A stretch of DNA of 64,000 nucleotides from Klebsiella pneumoniae (GTDB lineage Bacteria > Myxococcota_A > UBA796 > SXON01): the NCBI GenBank assembly GCA_945861635.1, contig CAMAWH010000010.1, positions 1 to 64,000 of the forward strand, in the 5' to 3' direction. The notes under the pieces are model-generated. The model searched no databases. It was not told where the DNA came from and worked only from the letters and a program-made list of their open reading frames with translations. The translations under genes and the position numbers were made by a program. Shown here in pieces: positions 25,836-33,683 of this stretch; position 1 is the first letter of the stretch; every line of letters starts with the position of its first letter.

Positions 25836-26867
25836 CTATCCCGGGGGCGGCACCACCGTCGGCTTCCCCGGCGCCGGCTCCTCGGGCTTGACCGGAATCG
25901 GCGCCTCCGGAATGCCAGGGGCGAGCGGTACTTCCGCCGGGGGCGTCGGTACGCCCGCGTCGGGAGCGGCCGGCACACCCACACCGCCCGGCGCGCCCGG
26001 CAGGGCCGTGGCACCCTCTCCAGCGGGCTCGCCCGGACCGCCCGCCCCGACCAAGCTCGGTTTCTCGTTCTCGGCGGCCGTCAACGCCTCCCCGAACGCC
26101 GGCTCCAACAGCAACATGTACAGAATGACGTCACGCCGGGCGTTCTGAAAGTGCGGGCCGGTCAACTTCTCAGGATTTTCCGACCAAAGACCGCCGATGT
26201 TCAGGTGGTCCTCGTTGGGATCGAAGGTCGTACGGGAGAGGGAGCCGAACGCACCGGCGACATACACCGTGCCGACCAGCGCATTGAAATCGCCGGGGTT
26301 CGCGTACGGGTCCAAACGATGTCGCAGCGCGAAGATCGCGTCGGAGAACCAGATCTCCTGCTGCGGGGTGAGCGACCGAAGGAACGGCTCCTGTGCGTCA
26401 AATAGCGTGCGCACCGAGCGCGAGCGCAGGTCCAGCAGCTCTGCCTCCCTGACGTGGACGGTGTCCAGTTTCGCGGCGATCGACGAAAGCTCTGCCTCAC
26501 TGGCCCCCCGATCCATCCCGGCCCAAAGCTCGTCGTAGACGGCGGCCACTTCCGGCTCCCGCTGATCGATGATCTCATGCTGGCGGCGTTCGACGTCGGC
26601 ATACTCGCGATTCGTTTTCGCAGAAAGCTCGTCCAACAACCCGAACTGGTACCGGTTGAATTGCATGTAGTGCAGCCAAATTCGCAATCGAACCCGTTGC
26701 TCCGAGTACTGCACGGCAGGGAGAAAGGCGTAGTCGTACAACTTTCGGTACAGCGCCGGGGCGGACGCGCGATCCATCGGGACAATCTCCGCTGCTGTGG
26801 TGGCCGCTGCCTCCGAGGGCAGGGGCATCGGCTCGGCGCCGCACGCGAACAGCAAGGAGAAAAGCAT
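25836..26867 (-). CDS. lipoprotein with helical body and Pro/Gly-rich tail
   Basis: 343 residues. A short signal runs to lipobox SLLFAC (Cys9). Residues 35-260 are alpha-helical and charged, family not recognised. The last 75 residues are Pro/Gly/Ala-rich with PLAPGIPEAPIPVKPEEPAPG, closely like the stalk of the 23807 lipoprotein. TACATT lies six bases before the ATG, a full TANNNT match. It is divergent from the 26924 membrane protein. A role in the envelope is likely from lipidation only. Confidence 0.6.
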   Translation of the reverse strand: MLFSLLFACGAEPMPLPSEAAATTAAEIVPMDRASAPALYRKLYDYAFLPAVQYSEQRVRLRIWLHYMQFNRYQFGLLDELSAKTNREYADVERRQHEIIDQREPEVAAVYDELWAGMDRGASEAELSSIAAKLDTVHVREAELLDLRSRSVRTLFDAQEPFLRSLTPQQEIWFSDAIFALRHRLDPYANPGDFNALVGTVYVAGAFGSLSRTTFDPNEDHLNIGGLWSENPEKLTGPHFQNARRDVILYMLLLEPAFGEALTAAENEKPSLVGAGGPGEPAGEGATALPGAPGGVGVPAAPDAGVPTPPAEVPLAPGIPEAPIPVKPEEPAPGKPTVVPPPG

Positions 26868-26923
26868 GCTGGCAATGTACCGCCCCGGCGGCGGACGCGT
26901 TGACCCGGGCTACGTTCGGCGCA
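26868..26923. promoter_or_regulatory. divergent start-proximal promoters
   Basis: Minus: TACATT (26874-26879), six bases, ATG 26867. Plus: TACGTT (26911-26916), seven bases, ATG 26924. Both hexamers fit TANNNT exactly; no ribosome-binding site is seen. Confidence 0.6.
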
Positions 26924-28654
26924 ATGAGATGGGCCCTGCTCGCCACGCTCGCGCTCGCGGTACTCGCGACGTGGCCGATGCCGCTGACGCCCGCCACGGC
27001 GCTGCTCGGACATCCGGGCAACGACGTGTGGAACCATGTGTGGGGATACTGGTGGGTGGCCGATGAGATCTCGCGGGGGGAAGTGCCGCTGTCCACCGAT
27101 CTGCAGCGCTACCCCGGCACGTCCGCGCTGTTTTTCATCGACACCTTCGGCGCGCTCTGGACCCTGCCGGTGCAGTGGGCCGCGGGGCCGGTCGTGGCGT
27201 ACAACGTCTCGGTTTTCGTGTGCATGTGGGCGGCAGGCATGGCGGCCTGGGCGCTGGCGCGGCACGTGATCCGCGGCTGGTTCGGCGGCGTCGACGCCGA
27301 CGCGACGGCGCTGGTTGCGGCCGTGGCGTTCGTGCTCTCGCCGCATGTGCTCGCGCAGGCGTACAACGGCATCACGGAGACACTCACAGCGGCGGGTCTT
27401 CCGCTTGCAACGCTGGCGATGTTGCGGTTGTACGAGCGCCCGGGGACCCTTCGCGCCGTGATCGCCGGTGGCGCAGGCGCGCTGTGCATGTTGGCGAACT
27501 GGTACTACGGGCTGTTTGCGGTCATCGGCAGCGCAATCATGTTGGTGACGCTCGCTGCAACACGGTGGGAGCGCATCCATTGGCGCGCAATTCCCGCCGC
27601 GGCGGGCGCGGCGGCGCTGCTCGCGCTTGCGCTCGTCGCCCCGGTGCTTGTCGGCTTTTCTCGCACGCTGGAAAGCGAATCGGCGATCGTCAAACGCGAC
27701 CCCGAATTCGTGTGGAACTCGCTGATCTCGCACAACATGACCGACGTGATCTCGATCTTCCGCCCAGGCCACACGTACAGCCCCGATCTCAAGGCGTTGC
27801 ACGGAGAGGATTTGCTGATCGTCACCTACGTCGGCTGGACGCTGATGCTCCTTGCGGGGGTCGGCCTGTACCGCCTCCGGCGCTGGCGTGACCGCCTGCC
27901 GTGGATGGTGTGGATTGCCGTTTTCGCCTCGTTGATGCTGGGTCCGTACCTGTTCATCGCCGGTGATTACGTCACGCTTGCCGACCGTCGCATCCCGCTT
28001 CCGTTCCTTGCCTTCTTCGACGCATTTCCGCTGTTCTCCCGCATCTCGCACCCCTTTCGGTTCGTCGTACCCGTGCAGTTGGGGCTCGGCGTTCTCGCGG
28101 CCGCGGGCCTCGGCCTCCTTCCCCGGTGGACGCGGCTCGTCGCAACCGGGGGGATGATGATCGAGTTTCTCGTGCTGTCGCCAGCGCCGTGGCCGCTGCC
28201 GCTTTCCTCCGCGTCCATGCCCTCGTATTGCGCCGACCTTGCGAACGATCCGGTGTCGGGTGCCGTGCTCGACCTGCCCATCACCGTCGCGAATCTCGAG
28301 CGCGCTGTCTACCTCTACTGGCAAACGGTGCATCAACGCCCCATTCCGTACTCGCTCAACGAGCCGATGCCGGAAACACTGGAGCGTTCTCACCTTGCGA
28401 AGGCGATTTTTATCGCGGAAGGGGGGCACATCGATCGCCTGCCGCCCATGTTGGCGGAGCTCGACCTCATCGTCGCCGGTCGGGCGCTGGCTGACCTCGG
28501 CTTCCGGTACGTGGTATTTCACGAACGGATGTACCCGCCCGACCGCGCCCGTCAGGTGCTGACCCTCCTCCGGGTTGGTTTCGGCGATGAGACGACGACC
28601 ACCGTGACCGGGGAGCACATCTGGCGGCTCGACGTCTCGGAGATCGCGCCGTGA
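26924..28654 (+). CDS. large polytopic membrane protein, GT-C/YfhO-like
   Basis: 576 residues with roughly 11 membrane helices and a soluble C-terminal part of about 160 residues. The first loop has GHPGNDVWNHVWGYWW, an Asp-containing loop placed as in GT-C glycosyltransferases. The C-terminal pattern (SGAVLDLPITVANLERAVYLYWQTVHQRPI) resembles periplasmic parts of YfhO-like proteins. It may add sugars to a surface lipid or protein. Coupled by GTGA overlap to a second protein of the same design. Confidence 0.6.
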   Translation: MRWALLATLALAVLATWPMPLTPATALLGHPGNDVWNHVWGYWWVADEISRGEVPLSTDLQRYPGTSALFFIDTFGALWTLPVQWAAGPVVAYNVSVFVCMWAAGMAAWALARHVIRGWFGGVDADATALVAAVAFVLSPHVLAQAYNGITETLTAAGLPLATLAMLRLYERPGTLRAVIAGGAGALCMLANWYYGLFAVIGSAIMLVTLAATRWERIHWRAIPAAAGAAALLALALVAPVLVGFSRTLESESAIVKRDPEFVWNSLISHNMTDVISIFRPGHTYSPDLKALHGEDLLIVTYVGWTLMLLAGVGLYRLRRWRDRLPWMVWIAVFASLMLGPYLFIAGDYVTLADRRIPLPFLAFFDAFPLFSRISHPFRFVVPVQLGLGVLAAAGLGLLPRWTRLVATGGMMIEFLVLSPAPWPLPLSSASMPSYCADLANDPVSGAVLDLPITVANLERAVYLYWQTVHQRPIPYSLNEPMPETLERSHLAKAIFIAEGGHIDRLPPMLAELDLIVAGRALADLGFRYVVFHERMYPPDRARQVLTLLRVGFGDETTTTVTGEHIWRLDVSEIAP

Positions 28655-30717
28655 ACCGGGTGAATGTTCCAGAGGTACTCGGCGCGTTCGCCGCGTTGGT
28701 GCTCGGCGGCCTCGCTGCGATTGCGGTGACGTGGCCCATGGTGACGTACCTCGACAGCATCGTGCTTGGCGGCGGCGAGTTGGGTGGATGGTTGTGGCGG
28801 TACAACTGGCACTTCATATCGCTCGATGGCGTGATGGAAACGGACGCCGGCCCCGTCCAGATGTGGCGGGCATTCGTCGGTCTCGGTCGGTACCCCGAGA
28901 CGGGCAACATCCTCGATGTGCTCGCTATCTCCTACCCACTTGAGCGGTGGTTTGGATTCCCTGCCAGCTACAACCTGAAGATTCTCCTCATTCTCGCGCT
29001 CAACGGTTTGTCCGGGTACGCGCTGGCGCGGTATTTCTCCGGGAGCATTTCTGCGGCGTTGGCGGGGTCTGTTCTAGCGGTCGTGAATCCGTTGACGCTG
29101 TTCGAGATTCAGTCCTCCGGGCTGCGGCAATCGCTGCTCTGGTGGGTGCTGCTGTACCCCGCGCTGATTGATCGCGCGTTGCGACGACGCACGGTTGGGA
29201 GCGGGATTCTGGCGGGTGCATGTTTCGGCATGGCGGGTGCATTCTATTGGTTCTACGGTCTGTTTGCCGGGATGTTCACGGCGGTCTGGCTCATCAAGCA
29301 CGTCATTGTGGAGCGGGGACGGCTGAGCGGCCTCGGCATCGCGCGCAGTTTGGTGGGCGTCGGGATCGGCACGGCGCTGCTCGCCGGACCCTTCATCCTG
29401 CCGTATGCGCTCGGCGGGGACGCGGAGTCGGCGACATCGCAGGGCGGCGGCGGCGGTGGGGCCGGGGGCCTGCGCCTGCCGGAGCTCACGTTTTTCCTGC
29501 CCTTCCCCCCCTACGATACGGTCGCGCAGGCTCCGATGCGCCCGGTCACCTACGCGGAAAACGTCCTCGCGTCGATCCACCGGACCATCGGCTCCAGCTG
29601 GAGCGCCACCTACCCGGTGGACCCTACGCTCAACGAATCTCTCCCGCTCGTCGTCATGATCTTCGGGGTACTTCCTGCACTTACGCGCCGGCGCAGTTGG
29701 GGCTGGCTTGCGGTGTGGCTCGTGTTCTACCTCGGAACGCTCGGCCCCTTCCTCCGCATCGGAGCGGGAGACAACCAGAACGTCTACCGGGTGATGGAAG
29801 ACTACGTCATCCGCCTGCCCTATGTGTTGATGTTCCAGTTCATTCCTGGAATGTCTCGAATGTTTGCGCCGTATCGACTGTGCGCGTTCGTGGTGGTGGC
29901 CAGCGTCGTGCTCGTTGCGCTCGGGCTCGCCCGGTTGCGGTGGCGCGCGTGGGTTGCGCCGTTCGTGGCCTTCGCAATCATCGCGCAGCCGATGTACCGG
30001 TGGGACAAGGGGTCGGTCAACGAGGGAGACGCCGACAGCCGGGAGCTGCGCTCTCCCATCAAGGCAAACCGCATTCGCGTGCCGGATTTCTACAAAAGCC
30101 TCGACCCGACGGAACTGACCGGCATTGTGGAGCTTCCCCTTGAACAACAGCAAGACCTGACTTGCTACTACCAGATCGTTCACGCGCAAAAGGTGTACCG
30201 CTCGTGGGCCTCGCCCGGCTCCATCCCCCCGATCCTGCGAGCCAAAGGCTCTGGCGGACTCGCGGGAGAGCGGCTGCGCTTTCTCTCGCGCGCCGATTCC
30301 ATTTCCGGTCCGATCGCCGAGGCATGGATGGCGCTCTCGCACACGCCCGACACCGCCGACCTGTCCGTGCTCGGCACCGACGCACTACCGAGCTGGGCCA
30401 AGAACGGGAACTATACCCGCGCCATCCTGCACGAGCGGGGGTATTTCCTTGTGGATCCGACCCGTGGCGCCATGCTCTACGAGACGGCCAACCGACGCCT
30501 CGCGGATGTCTTCGGCTACACGGGGGTCGAGATCGACGAACTACGGAAGGGCGATCCGGCGAATCCCGAGTTCGGCGTTCCCATCATCGGCGATCTCGTG
30601 CCGTGGACCTCCCAGCCCGCCGAGCTCCCCCCGGAGCGCGCGCCGGCACGCTATCGCATGTCCGTGTTCACTCTCCCGCTCAAGACACTTGACACCCTGC
30701 CCGCGGGCATGGATTAG
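28651..30717 (+). CDS. large polytopic membrane protein, paralogue of the preceding gene
   Basis: 688 residues, GTG start overlapping the upstream stop. Same plan as the gene before it: first helix, a polar loop (GGGELGGWLWRYNWHF), about 11 further helices, and a soluble C-terminal half with GIVELPLEQQQDLTCYYQIVHAQKVYRSW, which aligns with DLPITVANLERAVYLYWQTVHQRPI of the neighbour. A Gly-rich linker (GGGGGGAGG) splits the helical part near residue 265. The pair may act together on one substrate. Activity unproven. Confidence 0.6.
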   Translation: MNRVNVPEVLGAFAALVLGGLAAIAVTWPMVTYLDSIVLGGGELGGWLWRYNWHFISLDGVMETDAGPVQMWRAFVGLGRYPETGNILDVLAISYPLERWFGFPASYNLKILLILALNGLSGYALARYFSGSISAALAGSVLAVVNPLTLFEIQSSGLRQSLLWWVLLYPALIDRALRRRTVGSGILAGACFGMAGAFYWFYGLFAGMFTAVWLIKHVIVERGRLSGLGIARSLVGVGIGTALLAGPFILPYALGGDAESATSQGGGGGGAGGLRLPELTFFLPFPPYDTVAQAPMRPVTYAENVLASIHRTIGSSWSATYPVDPTLNESLPLVVMIFGVLPALTRRRSWGWLAVWLVFYLGTLGPFLRIGAGDNQNVYRVMEDYVIRLPYVLMFQFIPGMSRMFAPYRLCAFVVVASVVLVALGLARLRWRAWVAPFVAFAIIAQPMYRWDKGSVNEGDADSRELRSPIKANRIRVPDFYKSLDPTELTGIVELPLEQQQDLTCYYQIVHAQKVYRSWASPGSIPPILRAKGSGGLAGERLRFLSRADSISGPIAEAWMALSHTPDTADLSVLGTDALPSWAKNGNYTRAILHERGYFLVDPTRGAMLYETANRRLADVFGYTGVEIDELRKGDPANPEFGVPIIGDLVPWTSQPAELPPERAPARYRMSVFTLPLKTLDTLPAGMD

Positions 30718-30720
30718 TTC
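30715..30720 (+). promoter_or_regulatory. possible -10 element for the 30727 lipoprotein
   Basis: TAGTTC, six bases before the ATG; it includes the stop codon of the previous gene. A TTGACA lies at 30689-30694, but the spacing of 20 bases is longer than usual. Confidence 0.3.
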
Positions 30721-30726
30721 ACGCCC

Positions 30727-31131
30727 ATGCGCCGGCCCCTGCCAAACCTCCTGTTGTTCGGATGCCTCGGAACGACGTTCGCACTTTTGTCGAGCTGTGC
30801 GGCCGGGCGCTCCACGTATTTCCTCATCAACGCCGAGCGCGAATACCAGAACGCGCGCGCCGAGGACGCGGAAACGAAAGCTATCTACGAGATTACTCTC
30901 GCATCCGAGTATCTTCGTAAGGCGAAAGAAGAAAACGGGTACGCGGATTATGGCGCGTCCGAACGCCTTGCCAAGACGTCGATGCAGCACGCGCAGAAGG
31001 CGTTGGAACAGACGAGCATGGAGCAGATCGATTCCTCAAATGAGGAGTTTGTTCCCGAAGAAAAGAAAGACGACGTGAAACCGGTCGAGAAGGACAATAC
31101 GCTCGACGACATCGACCTGGACGAACTGTGA
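30727..31131 (+). CDS. DUF4398-like lipoprotein
   Basis: 134 residues. Signal peptide and lipobox ALLSSC (Cys24). The body is two long helices (EREYQNARAEDAETKAIYEI and YADYGASERLAKTSMQHAQKALE) as in DUF4398, followed by an acidic tail (DDIDLDEL). Proteins of this kind commonly accompany OmpA-family porins, as here: the stop overlaps the GTG of an OmpA protein. It probably sits at the inner face of the outer membrane. Confidence 0.7.
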   Translation: MRRPLPNLLLFGCLGTTFALLSSCAAGRSTYFLINAEREYQNARAEDAETKAIYEITLASEYLRKAKEENGYADYGASERLAKTSMQHAQKALEQTSMEQIDSSNEEFVPEEKKDDVKPVEKDNTLDDIDLDEL

Positions 31132-32267
31132 TCCGACGCTCGTTTGCGCTTTTCCTGATGACATGCGGCGGGCTCACCGCCGGCTGCGTCAACATCGGCG
31201 TGCTCGCTGCGGATCACGAGGCGTTGAAGCAGGAAATTGCCGCCGCCCAAGGACGAACGCGGTGCGCACCGAAAGATCTCGCGCTGGCCGAGGCAAACCT
31301 CGCCTTCACCGAATTGGAGTTCGACGAGGGCGATACCCATCGAGCCTCCCAGCACGTTGCGCTCGGTCGGGAACATGCCAAGGTGGCGGCGGCTTGTCCG
31401 GCCATTCCCATCGCACCCGTCATTGTCACGCCGACCGTCGTGGTGCCCGTGGTCGTCAAGCCGACCGTCACGGACAAAGATGGAGACGGCGTGACGGACA
31501 CCGACGACGTCTGCCCCAATGACCCCGAAGATCTGGACGCATTCAAGGACGCGGATGGTTGCCCCGACCTCGACAACGACGTGGACGGCGTGAACGACGT
31601 CAGTGATCGCTGCCCGATGGAAGCCGAAGATCGTGACAGCTACATGGATCAGGACGGGTGCCCGGACCTCGACAACGACGGAGATGGTTTGGCGGACACC
31701 GCCGACGCCTGCCCCAACGAGAGGGGCACGGCCGCGTCGATGGGCTGCCCGAATCGTGATCGCGATAATGACGGAGTGACCGACAATTCCGACCAGTGCC
31801 CGGACCAACCGGAGACGAAGAACGAGTACAACGATGCCGACGGCTGCCCCGATACCAAGCCGCAGCGCGTCGAGGTGACGGCCGACGCCATCGTCATCAA
31901 GGAACGCATCAACTTTGCCACGGGCAAGGCTACGATTCTCTCCTCGAGTTTCCTCGTGCTGGACGACGTCGCGCAGGTCATGAAGGATTATCCCAAGATC
32001 AAGGTGGAGATTGGCGGCCATACGGACAACGTGGGGGATGACGCCGGCAACCAGCGCCTCTCGAAGAGCCGTGCGGACTCCGTCTTCGAATACCTGCTTG
32101 GAAAGAGTGTTTCCGCGCAACGGATGATCACCATCGGCTACGGTGAAACCCGCCCGATTGACACGAATCGCACCGAAGAGGGTCGGACCAACAATCGCCG
32201 GGTCGAGTTCATGATCGTGGACAGCGGCCTCGGCAGCAAAGCACCAGACGCCCCGATAGCGCCCTGA
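31128..32267 (+). CDS. OmpA-family lipoprotein with TSP3 repeats
   Basis: 379 residues, GTG start coupled to the previous gene. Lipobox LTAGC (Cys20). A helical DUF4398-like region (25-90) resembles the partner lipoprotein. A Pro/Val linker (PVIVTPTVVVPVVV) and four or five Asp-rich TSP3 calcium-binding repeats (about 120-240) follow. The C-terminal OmpA domain has the full peptidoglycan-binding signature GHTDNVG...NQRLSKSRADSV. It tethers the outer membrane to the cell wall. In contrast to the 5688 protein, all key residues are present. Confidence 0.88.
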   Translation: MIRRSFALFLMTCGGLTAGCVNIGVLAADHEALKQEIAAAQGRTRCAPKDLALAEANLAFTELEFDEGDTHRASQHVALGREHAKVAAACPAIPIAPVIVTPTVVVPVVVKPTVTDKDGDGVTDTDDVCPNDPEDLDAFKDADGCPDLDNDVDGVNDVSDRCPMEAEDRDSYMDQDGCPDLDNDGDGLADTADACPNERGTAASMGCPNRDRDNDGVTDNSDQCPDQPETKNEYNDADGCPDTKPQRVEVTADAIVIKERINFATGKATILSSSFLVLDDVAQVMKDYPKIKVEIGGHTDNVGDDAGNQRLSKSRADSVFEYLLGKSVSAQRMITIGYGETRPIDTNRTEEGRTNNRRVEFMIVDSGLGSKAPDAPIAP

Positions 32268-32313
32268 AGCGCAGCGCAGCGGCGGTGGGTGCATCGGGCA
32301 CGGTCAGCGCGCC

Positions 32314-32475
32314 CTACTGCACGCCATCCGTCGTCAGCGATTCCGCCATGCTGGCGCCGAGCGCGCTTGTTTCGTTGGTCATCGTTCCGACGAGGATCTG
32401 CATCGCCGCAACCACGGCGATCGAGATCACCGCAATCGCGAGGAGGTATTCAACGGTGCTCTGGGCGCGTCGCAC
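32314..32475 (-). CDS. Flp/TadE-like type IVb pilin peptide
   Basis: 53 residues from GTG 32475. The N-terminus RRAQSTVEYLLAIAVISIAVVAAMQILVG has the basic leader, the Glu at +5-like position and the long hydrophobic helix of Flp-type pilins; a small polar tail follows. The start is fixed by TATGAT exactly six bases upstream (32482-32487), inside the end of the preceding gene. No prepilin peptidase or tad genes are in the window, so its assembly system would be elsewhere. Confidence 0.6.
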   Translation of the reverse strand: MRRAQSTVEYLLAIAVISIAVVAAMQILVGTMTNETSALGASMAESLTTDGVQ

Positions 32476-32481
32476 GCCCCG

Positions 32482-32487
32482 ATCATA
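32482..32487 (-). promoter_or_regulatory. internal promoter -10 for the pilin-like gene
   Basis: TATGAT, six bases before the GTG at 32475. It lies over the stop codon of the ATPase-SLOG gene, so the pilin can be expressed apart from the upstream genes. Confidence 0.45.
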
Positions 32488-33679
32488 CACCAAATGAGCG
32501 ATCGAACAGCGCATCGATCGCCAAATGTCCACCCTCGGTCAGCGAGCGTGTGCCGGTGCCACAGAAGGTCGCCGCGTCGATAATCGGTGTTCCCGGCATC
32601 CAATCGTCACCTGCCCACCGGTACCAATCTTCCTTTTCCTGATCGTAGACCCACAAGCGCTTGTTCCACATGCGCGCGAGTTCCACGCTCCACCCCGTGC
32701 CGCCGGTGACCGTGCCGTCTTCCTGAATGGATCCCACAACAAACACAAGTTGCGACGCCGAAACCTGGTGCCAGAGACTTTGGAGGATACGGCGAATCAT
32801 CGCGCCCTCTCCCCAGCTCCGGCGCAGGCGCCGCGAAACGTACGCGAGCGAAACGTCTCCTGCGGCCAACTCCGACTCCGTGAGCGGGTGGGCACCGCGG
32901 GTGCGGGCCTGCACATGCCCCGTGAACGTGTAGTTGACCTCTCGAACGCCGTGGCGCTCCGCCGCGGCACCGAACGCCGCCTCCGCACCGTGGGCGCCCC
33001 CCGAGTACAGGACGGAGTGGGCCGGCCCGGCCTGATTCGGCGGCGGTTCCACGCCACGACCGGAGTACCCCCCGAGGCGCACCGGCGGGAAGGTCTCGGC
33101 TCCGCGCCGAACGTGCAGCCATTGCTGGCCGTGCTCCGGCACCAATTCCATGACGAGCGTGTCGGGATCCAGCGCCCGCGTAGCCGTAAACGCGTACCAA
33201 GCGGCAAAACCCCGCTTCGTCGAGAGGGCGCGCAGGTCCGCGACAAAGGCAGGGTCCGGCTCGAAGCCGTCGATCACGACCAGGACGGGCTGAAACTCCA
33301 TGCTCGCCGCCAGACTCTCCAGTAGCGCCTCGATTCGGCTGACAACGGGGGGAATTCCGCGCAGGGCGTGGATGATGCGATGACGCTCCACGGCGAGCAG
33401 GGCTTCCGCACGCTCCAAGGGCCGCATGTCCGGCCCGAGACCCACCAGCGCGCTTTCGTACGCGTCTCGTACCGACGCGACCGAGTCCGTAAGGGCAACG
33501 TGGAGCACCGGCTCTCCGCGAAGCAGCCGGTCCAACGCGATTTCCACGAGCAGCCCCGTCTTTCCGACGCCCGGCGCAGCGACCACGCACCCGCCCTCTC
33601 CCGGCCGCAAACCGCCCGGAATCGCGAGGTGCAGCGCACGCAGCGCCGCACGTTCACGCAGGTCCGCGCGGCTCGGCAC
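32483..33679 (-). CDS. P-loop ATPase fused to a SLOG-like nucleotide-binding domain
   Basis: 398 residues, GTG start five bases after the EF-G stop. Residues 1-200 look like a RecA/KaiC-type ATPase: Walker A APGVGKTGL (35-43) and Walker B LVVIDGFEPD (133-142). Residues 222-398 look like a Rossmann-like SLOG domain of the YspA/LOG sort: SGGAHGAEAAFG (226-237), YTFTGH (250-255), a second Gly loop GGTGWSVELA (326-335), then a conserved KRLWVYDQEKEDWYRW strand. SLOG domains bind or cleave nucleotides and small nucleotide signals. I know no standard family with this order of domains. Role unknown; a nucleotide-sensing switch is an inference. Confidence 0.55.
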   Translation of the reverse strand: MPSRADLRERAALRALHLAIPGGLRPGEGGCVVAAPGVGKTGLLVEIALDRLLRGEPVLHVALTDSVASVRDAYESALVGLGPDMRPLERAEALLAVERHRIIHALRGIPPVVSRIEALLESLAASMEFQPVLVVIDGFEPDPAFVADLRALSTKRGFAAWYAFTATRALDPDTLVMELVPEHGQQWLHVRRGAETFPPVRLGGYSGRGVEPPPNQAGPAHSVLYSGGAHGAEAAFGAAAERHGVREVNYTFTGHVQARTRGAHPLTESELAAGDVSLAYVSRRLRRSWGEGAMIRRILQSLWHQVSASQLVFVVGSIQEDGTVTGGTGWSVELARMWNKRLWVYDQEKEDWYRWAGDDWMPGTPIIDAATFCGTGTRSLTEGGHLAIDALFDRSFGV

Positions 33680-33683
33680 GGCT

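Noticed and set aside
30689-30694. TTGACA as a -35 box
   Set aside because: It lies in the coding end of the previous gene and is 20 bases from the likely -10; kept only as a note.
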